In this document: one piece after another, positions 59,802 to 64,000 of the stretch
Layout of the letters: every line of letters starts with the position of its first letter
Numbering within the stretch: position 1 is the stretch's first letter
Origin: Micrococcales bacterium 72-143
GTDB lineage: Bacteria; Actinomycetota; Actinomycetes; Actinomycetales; Microbacteriaceae
Reading direction: 5' to 3'
DNA length: 64,000 nt
NCBI GenBank assembly: GCA_001898835.1
Contig: MKVM01000005.1
Location: 992,001-1,056,000, forward strand
Notes under the pieces: generated by a model
Seen by the model: only the letters and a program-made list of their open reading frames with translations
Told to the model about the DNA's origin: nothing
Databases searched by the model: none
Made by a program: the position numbers and the translations under genes

Positions 59802-61133
59802 TCAGTCTCTCAGGTGCGAGGCGGGCAGACCGGTGGCGATGAGAGCGTCGACAGCGATCCGGGCGGACTCGACGCAGCCGCTCTGGCCGGCTGCCATCCA
59901 GGGACGTGCGGCGTCGCCGACGTTCCACAGATTCTGGATCGGCGTCGCGTTCGGCCAATCGCGGCCCGGGATGGCCCGCTGGCCGGGCCAGTCGCCGGTG
60001 CAGTTCGCGATCGAGACCTCACGCGCCCGGGCGGACTCGGGAAACTCTCGAGCGGCTTCCCGGCGGAGGATGGCGAGCTCCTCGTCGAGGTCGAAGCCGG
60101 TGTTCGCCGGATGCGGAGTGCTCGTGACGCAGTAGAGGTGCCAGCCGGCGGGTGCGAGCGACGGGGATGGGCCGCTCATGTAGGAGGCATAGGCCAGGCG
60201 TTCTGTGTAGCCGAAGAACACCAGTGTCGTGAGGTTCGGGATCGGCTGCTCGCTAGCGAAGTTGATCGTGATCAGAGTGCCGGGGAAGCTCTCCGCTTCC
60301 AGCTTCTCTCTGTCGTCGGCGGGCCAGGCTTCGGCGGGGAAGAGGCGGCTCGTGGCGACGGGGCCGATGTTGCTGATGACCGCCCGGGTGCGGACGGTGA
60401 CGGTGGCGCCGTCGGTCTTCCGGATGACGACCGTGTCGGCGCGTCCGTCGTCGCCGACACCGATCGCGGTGACGCTGGTGTCCAGCAGGATCGTGCCGCC
60501 CGCGCGCTGAATGCCGGCTGCGAGGTCCTGCCACGGCCCGATGGAGCCGTCGGGGTGGGCGCCGTACGTGTTCATGCCGCCCTTCTTCGTCAGGTAGTCG
60601 AAGAACAGCGTCGCGATGACGTCGCTCGGCTCGGCGGCGAACAGGGCGCTGGTGAGGTTCCGGCACAGCCGCTTGATCTTGACGGGGGCGTGCAGCTGGT
60701 CGAGCCAGGTGTCCAGGAAGATGCCCTCCTTGGGCCGGAACCAGCCGAAGCGACGCGCGAGGCCGCCGATGACGGGGATGCCGATCTTGTTGGCGAGGAA
60801 TCCCGTGATGCCGCTCATCACCTGAACGTCGCGTCTGCCGAGCCGGAGGATCAGCGGGACGGGCTGCTTCCTCGCCCGGATCGGAATGCCGACGTCGTCG
60901 AACAGGGCCTTGTTCGCGCCGCCCAGTTCGAAGATCTGCGCTCCGGTGTTCACCCCGAAGCCGTCGATCGGCTCGGTCGAGGCGCGCCCGCCGACCTGCG
61001 GCTTCGCCTCGACGACGAGGATGCGGTAGCCGGCTTTCACCAGCCAGGCAGCCGCGGCGAGGCCCCCGGCACCGGCGCCGATCACCACGACGTCGACCTC
61101 CTCCGGCACGTGTGCATGCTGTTCGATCGTCAT
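59802..61133 (-). CDS. FAD-dependent oxidoreductase (phytoene-desaturase/COG1233-like), third of three
   Basis: 443 residues. The FAD-binding GAGAGGLAAAAWL near residue 18 is followed by the VGGRAS motif. The C-terminal LWNVGDAARPWMAAGQSGCVESARIA is typical of carotenoid-desaturase-like proteins. No membrane anchor. It is most similar to the first paralogue (62568-63887), sharing the GIP/GHP and FFDYLTK/FFLDYFTK blocks. The substrate is unknown; a hydrophobic or polyene compound is plausible. Confidence 0.85.
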   Translation of the reverse strand: MTIEQHAHVPEEVDVVVIGAGAGGLAAAAWLVKAGYRILVVEAKPQVGGRASTEPIDGFGVNTGAQIFELGGANKALFDDVGIPIRARKQPVPLILRLGRRDVQVMSGITGFLANKIGIPVIGGLARRFGWFRPKEGIFLDTWLDQLHAPVKIKRLCRNLTSALFAAEPSDVIATLFFDYLTKKGGMNTYGAHPDGSIGPWQDLAAGIQRAGGTILLDTSVTAIGVGDDGRADTVVIRKTDGATVTVRTRAVISNIGPVATSRLFPAEAWPADDREKLEAESFPGTLITINFASEQPIPNLTTLVFFGYTERLAYASYMSGPSPSLAPAGWHLYCVTSTPHPANTGFDLDEELAILRREAAREFPESARAREVSIANCTGDWPGQRAIPGRDWPNATPIQNLWNVGDAARPWMAAGQSGCVESARIAVDALIATGLPASHLRD

Positions 61134-61192
61134 TGATCGTCTCCTCTCATTCGGTCGCACTGGTTGTGGGCATCAGGTTCGCGCGCCGGCCG

Positions 61193-62566
61193 TCACCGCC
61201 CGGTCAGAGCCGGGGCCGGTGAGGCGACTGCGGCGAGGAGCTCGCGGGCGGCCCGGGCGCCGCCCGCGGTGGCGGTGTTGAGGTTGGAGCAGGAGAAGTA
61301 GTCACCCGCGAGGTGGACACGCTTGCGCGGCCGGTACTGGTTCAGCTGCGCGAGGCCCTTGTAGGTGCCCGGGTGACTGTAGACCACGACGGGGTTCCAG
61401 CGGTTGACGAGCGCGAACTCGACGTCGTCGCTGAGGTGCGGGATGACCCGGTCGGCGGCGGCGAGCAACTGCGCCACGACCGTCTCGTCATCCTGATCGA
61501 TCAGCTCCTCCGCCCACTTCGACATCGAGTACAGCCCCACCAGGCCCTTGCCGGCCGGGACGCGGTCGGGTGCCTTGTTGTGCTCGAGCGTGACGGCGAA
61601 CAGGTTCGTCTCCACGGACTCCGGGATGCACACCACGAACGCGGGGTTCTTCGCCGGCGGCTTCGACAGCGCGACGTTGAGGTTGACGCTCGTGGTGTAT
61701 TCGAGGTCGTCGAAGTACTCGACCGCCTTCGGGTGCAGCTGCGGGTAGAGCGAGGCGACCTGGGTGCCCCAGACGGCAAGGACGACCGCGTCGGCGGTGT
61801 CGACGTGCGTCGTGCCCGCGGCGTCGACCCAGGTGACGGTGGCCTCGTGCTCGCTCTCCTCGACCGACTGGACTCGCGCGTTCGTGACGACGTTCAGATG
61901 CGCGGCGACGGTGTCGACGTAGCGCTGCATGCCGCCCTTGAGCGAGTTCAGCTTCGTGCCGATGATGTTCGTGAACGAGTAGAAGAAGTCGATCTTCGAG
62001 TTGAACTCGCCGCTGGTGCCGAGCAGGCCTCGCAGCACCGAGTCGATCATGAACTCCGACACCTCCGGGGTGAGGCGCCGCCGAGCGTAGGCGTTCGCGG
62101 TCTCGTCGTCCCAGAACTGCCCGAGCGGGGCGAGGTTCTCCGCGTTGATGTAAGGGCGCACCTTCAGCAGGTCGAGGCCCAGGTTCGCCATCTTCGCCTT
62201 CGACTTCCAGGAGATGAGCTTCGTGCCGATCGCATCCCGGAGCAGGTGCGCGGAGTCGAGGAAGTGGATCTTGTCCTCGCGGGCGAACCCGACCGTGGTC
62301 CCGCCGGGCTGCAGCAGGTGGTCGCCGCCCGCATCGTGGAGCAGCTGCATGACGTACGTGTACGCCTGTGGCAGGACGCTCGCTCCCTGGTCCATGACGA
62401 AGCCGTCGCGGACCTCGGTGCGGACCTTGCCGCCGGCCTGGGCATCGTCCTCGAGGACCGTGACGGTGCAGCCGGCCTGCTGCAGCCGGAACGCGGCGGA
62501 CAAGCCGGACGGGCCGCCGCCGACGACGATGACGGAGGGACCGGACCCCGTGGTGGGGGCGTTCAT
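61193..62566 (-). CDS. FAD-dependent amine-oxidase/protoporphyrinogen-oxidase-like enzyme, second of three
   Basis: 457 residues. The dinucleotide-binding VVGGGPSGLSAAFRLQQAG lies near residue 14, followed by AGGKVRT. The C-terminal RVHLAGDYFSCSNLNTATAGGARAARELL is the FAD signature of the amine-oxidase/HemY group. It is more distant from its two neighbours than they are from each other. The ATG is 1 nt after the first gene's stop. No heme genes are nearby, so a HemY role is not supported. Confidence 0.85.
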   Translation of the reverse strand: MNAPTTGSGPSVIVVGGGPSGLSAAFRLQQAGCTVTVLEDDAQAGGKVRTEVRDGFVMDQGASVLPQAYTYVMQLLHDAGGDHLLQPGGTTVGFAREDKIHFLDSAHLLRDAIGTKLISWKSKAKMANLGLDLLKVRPYINAENLAPLGQFWDDETANAYARRRLTPEVSEFMIDSVLRGLLGTSGEFNSKIDFFYSFTNIIGTKLNSLKGGMQRYVDTVAAHLNVVTNARVQSVEESEHEATVTWVDAAGTTHVDTADAVVLAVWGTQVASLYPQLHPKAVEYFDDLEYTTSVNLNVALSKPPAKNPAFVVCIPESVETNLFAVTLEHNKAPDRVPAGKGLVGLYSMSKWAEELIDQDDETVVAQLLAAADRVIPHLSDDVEFALVNRWNPVVVYSHPGTYKGLAQLNQYRPRKRVHLAGDYFSCSNLNTATAGGARAARELLAAVASPAPALTGR

Positions 62567-62567
62567 T

Positions 62568-63887
62568 TCATGCGCTCGCTTTCTTCGAGGTGGCCCCGTG
62601 CGGGGCGGCAAGGATGCGGTCCGCGACGACCTGGGCGTTCTGCGCGCAGGCGGAGATCCCAGCCGTCGCCCACAGGCTCGCGCCGTCGCCGACGTTCCAC
62701 AGCCCCGGCACCGGGCTCTCCGGCTCGACCGTGCGGCCGGGCAGGGAACGGGCACCGGGCCAGGTGCCGCGGGTGACGTCGATGCGGAGGATGCGGGCCC
62801 GATCGAAGCCCGGGAACTGCTCCCGCAGGTCCTCCAGGAGCAGAGCGGTCTCGGCCTCCTCGTCGAAGTCTCCGACGGCCGGCTGTGGAACCGACGCGCC
62901 GCTGTAGAGGTGCCAGCCTTCCGGCGCGCGAGCGAGATCCGGGGCGCTGAAGTTCCCGGCGTAGGCCAGGCGACGGGAGCCGGCGAACAGGGCCAATGCC
63001 GGGAACTGCGCGAGCGGTTCCCGTGACGCGAAGTGCACCGTGATGAGCGCGCTCGGGCTGTCCGCGGTCCGCAGCCGCTGCACGTATTCCAGGGGCAGCA
63101 GCGAGCCGGCCAGAGACAGCAGCGCGGCCGGGCCCGCGTCGTTCACGAACTGCGGCGCGCGATCGACCCGGCCGCCGCCGGCGTGATCGCTGGTGATCCG
63201 GAAGCCGCCACCCGCATGATCCCGCTGGACGGAGGTCGCCGTCGCGCCGAGCAGGACGCGCCCGCCGGCCTCCTCGATCACCTCCACGAGCGGAGCCCAG
63301 ATCGCCCCGGTGCCGCCGGGGGCGAAGCCGAAGGACTTCAGCGCACCGGGCTTGGTGAAGTAGTCCAGGAAGAACCGTGCCGAGACGAGTTCCGGACCGG
63401 CGGCGAACAGCGCCCCGCACATGTTCCGCACCAGGCCGTGCACCCGCGCGCTCCTGGTGAGCCGCGCCAGCCACTCGGAGGTCGTCAACTGCTCGGCGGG
63501 CTTGAGCCCAGGGAACAATCGCAGGCCCGTGCGCGCCAGCCACAGGCCGCCGCGCACGGCCACCGCCGCGAGCCCCGTGCTCAACGACACGTCCCGCTTC
63601 CCGGCGCGCAGCGTCAGGGCGCGCTTCGGCACGTAGAGGCGCAGCGGATGCCCGAGCTCGGCGAAGCTCTGCTCGAGGATGCCGGCCAGCTCGACCAGAA
63701 CCGCGCCGTCGTTGACGAGGAAGCCGTCCAGCTCCGAGACACCCGCGCGACCGCCAGCCCGCTCCCCTGCCTCCAGCACGAGCACCCGTCGGCCTACGGC
63801 AGCGAGCCGCGCGGCGGTGAACAGGCCACCGGCGCCTGCGCCGAGGACGATCGCGTCCCACCGATCCTCGAGCCGCTGCGTCGTCAT
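62568..63887 (-). CDS. FAD-dependent oxidoreductase (phytoene-desaturase/COG1233-like), first of three
   Basis: 439 residues from ATG 63887, which has GGAAGG five bases upstream; ATG 63908 is the longer alternative. FAD motif VLGAGAGGLFTAARLAAVG near residue 14, AGGRAG, and the C-terminal LWNVGDGASLWATAGISACAQNAQ. It opens an operon of three FAD enzymes and a TetR regulator. The region upstream (63909-64000) is AT-rich and contains a TetR-type inverted repeat. Confidence 0.85.
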   Translation of the reverse strand: MTTQRLEDRWDAIVLGAGAGGLFTAARLAAVGRRVLVLEAGERAGGRAGVSELDGFLVNDGAVLVELAGILEQSFAELGHPLRLYVPKRALTLRAGKRDVSLSTGLAAVAVRGGLWLARTGLRLFPGLKPAEQLTTSEWLARLTRSARVHGLVRNMCGALFAAGPELVSARFFLDYFTKPGALKSFGFAPGGTGAIWAPLVEVIEEAGGRVLLGATATSVQRDHAGGGFRITSDHAGGGRVDRAPQFVNDAGPAALLSLAGSLLPLEYVQRLRTADSPSALITVHFASREPLAQFPALALFAGSRRLAYAGNFSAPDLARAPEGWHLYSGASVPQPAVGDFDEEAETALLLEDLREQFPGFDRARILRIDVTRGTWPGARSLPGRTVEPESPVPGLWNVGDGASLWATAGISACAQNAQVVADRILAAPHGATSKKASA

Positions 63888-63909
63888 CTCCGCCTTCCCG
63901 TCATGCATA

Positions 63910-63921
63910 TTTTACCTAAAA
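63910..63921. promoter_or_regulatory. Candidate operator of the FAD-enzyme operon
   Basis: TTTTA-CC-TAAAA in an AT-rich patch upstream of the operon. A TetR-type site is inferred. The promoter may extend past the window end. Confidence 0.35.
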
Positions 63922-64000
63922 GCAAATTATTGGGAAGAGGCGGTGTCCGCGAGGATGTCGACCGCGAATCAGAAACAAGAGATGACTATCATTTCGAGCT

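Noticed and set aside
1-64000. CRISPR array
   Set aside because: No regularly spaced 25-40-bp repeats with unique spacers were found; the repeat groups at 29396 and 58886 are short operator/oriT-like repeats.

Overview
The window is high-G+C actinobacterial DNA. Strong GC bias at third codon positions, tightly packed genes, many ATGA/GTGA stop-start overlaps, GTG starts, a DasR-like GntR regulon and Microbacteriaceae-like protein styles together suggest a Microbacteriaceae chromosome. The genus cannot be fixed from the sequence alone.

Left part, 1-16.8 kb. A truncated gene and two coupled small acidic/basic proteins come first, followed by a TetR/SDR divergent pair. Next is a van-type module: a VanR/VanS two-component system converges on a vanH-vanA-vanZ operon (D-lactate dehydrogenase, D-Ala:D-Lac ligase, VanZ). 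No vanX dipeptidase is present. It is followed by a thiolase / 3-oxoacid CoA-transferase operon with a divergent IclR regulator, then an Abi_2-family HEPN gene preceded by a strongly structured, terminator-like RNA region. A TauE/SafE exporter, a MerR/SDR pair and a PadR-UbiB/ABC1 kinase operon close this part.

Sugar region, 16.9-35.6 kb. A minus-strand operon encodes a dehydrogenase, an MgtC-like protein, an uncharacterised TIM-barrel-like protein, a metallophosphoesterase, a sugar-binding lipoprotein and one giant permease in which the MalF-like and MalG-like halves are fused. A divergent GntR/UTRA regulator follows. Two near-identical ACTGG-N6-CCAGT operators (DasR-responsive-element-like) lie before the permease and before a phage-tail-fibre-like gene, close to nagB. 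tRNA-Arg(ACG), a GlcNAc-kinase-like protein, a GH38 alpha-mannosidase and a GPH/MFS sugar transporter extend the carbohydrate theme.

35.6-41.1 kb holds an AMP-forming ligase, a surface protein with three InlB-type B-repeats, and a MarR/DHA2-MFS efflux operon preceded by three MarR-type operators.

41.2-53.9 kb is a 12.7-kb genomic island inserted in a tRNA-Ser(GCT) gene. A 58-bp exact repeat of the tRNA 3' half marks the left end, the intact tRNA marks the right end, and a tyrosine integrase sits beside the intact tRNA. Its core is a minus-strand gene chain: HTH, OGG-like DNA glycosylase, a small Gly-rich protein, a PfkB-kinase/nucleoside-deoxyribosyltransferase fusion, QueC, a SagB-like nitroreductase, QueD and QueE. 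An Mrr-like nuclease is divergent across a perfect 22-bp palindrome. This looks like a preQ0/7-deazaguanine-based nucleotide or nucleic-acid modification (possibly antiphage) system and is the most interesting item here. The island also carries a HEPN protein, VapBC, a decayed integrase and a split HipA-like kinase pair with a HIRAN domain.

53.9-64 kb: beyond the tRNA are a Phd/VapC-type toxin-antitoxin pair, a large MobF-type relaxase-helicase, short repeat arrays and a TetR-terminated operon of three paralogous FAD-dependent (phytoene-desaturase-like) oxidoreductases. This region also looks mobile or plasmid-derived.
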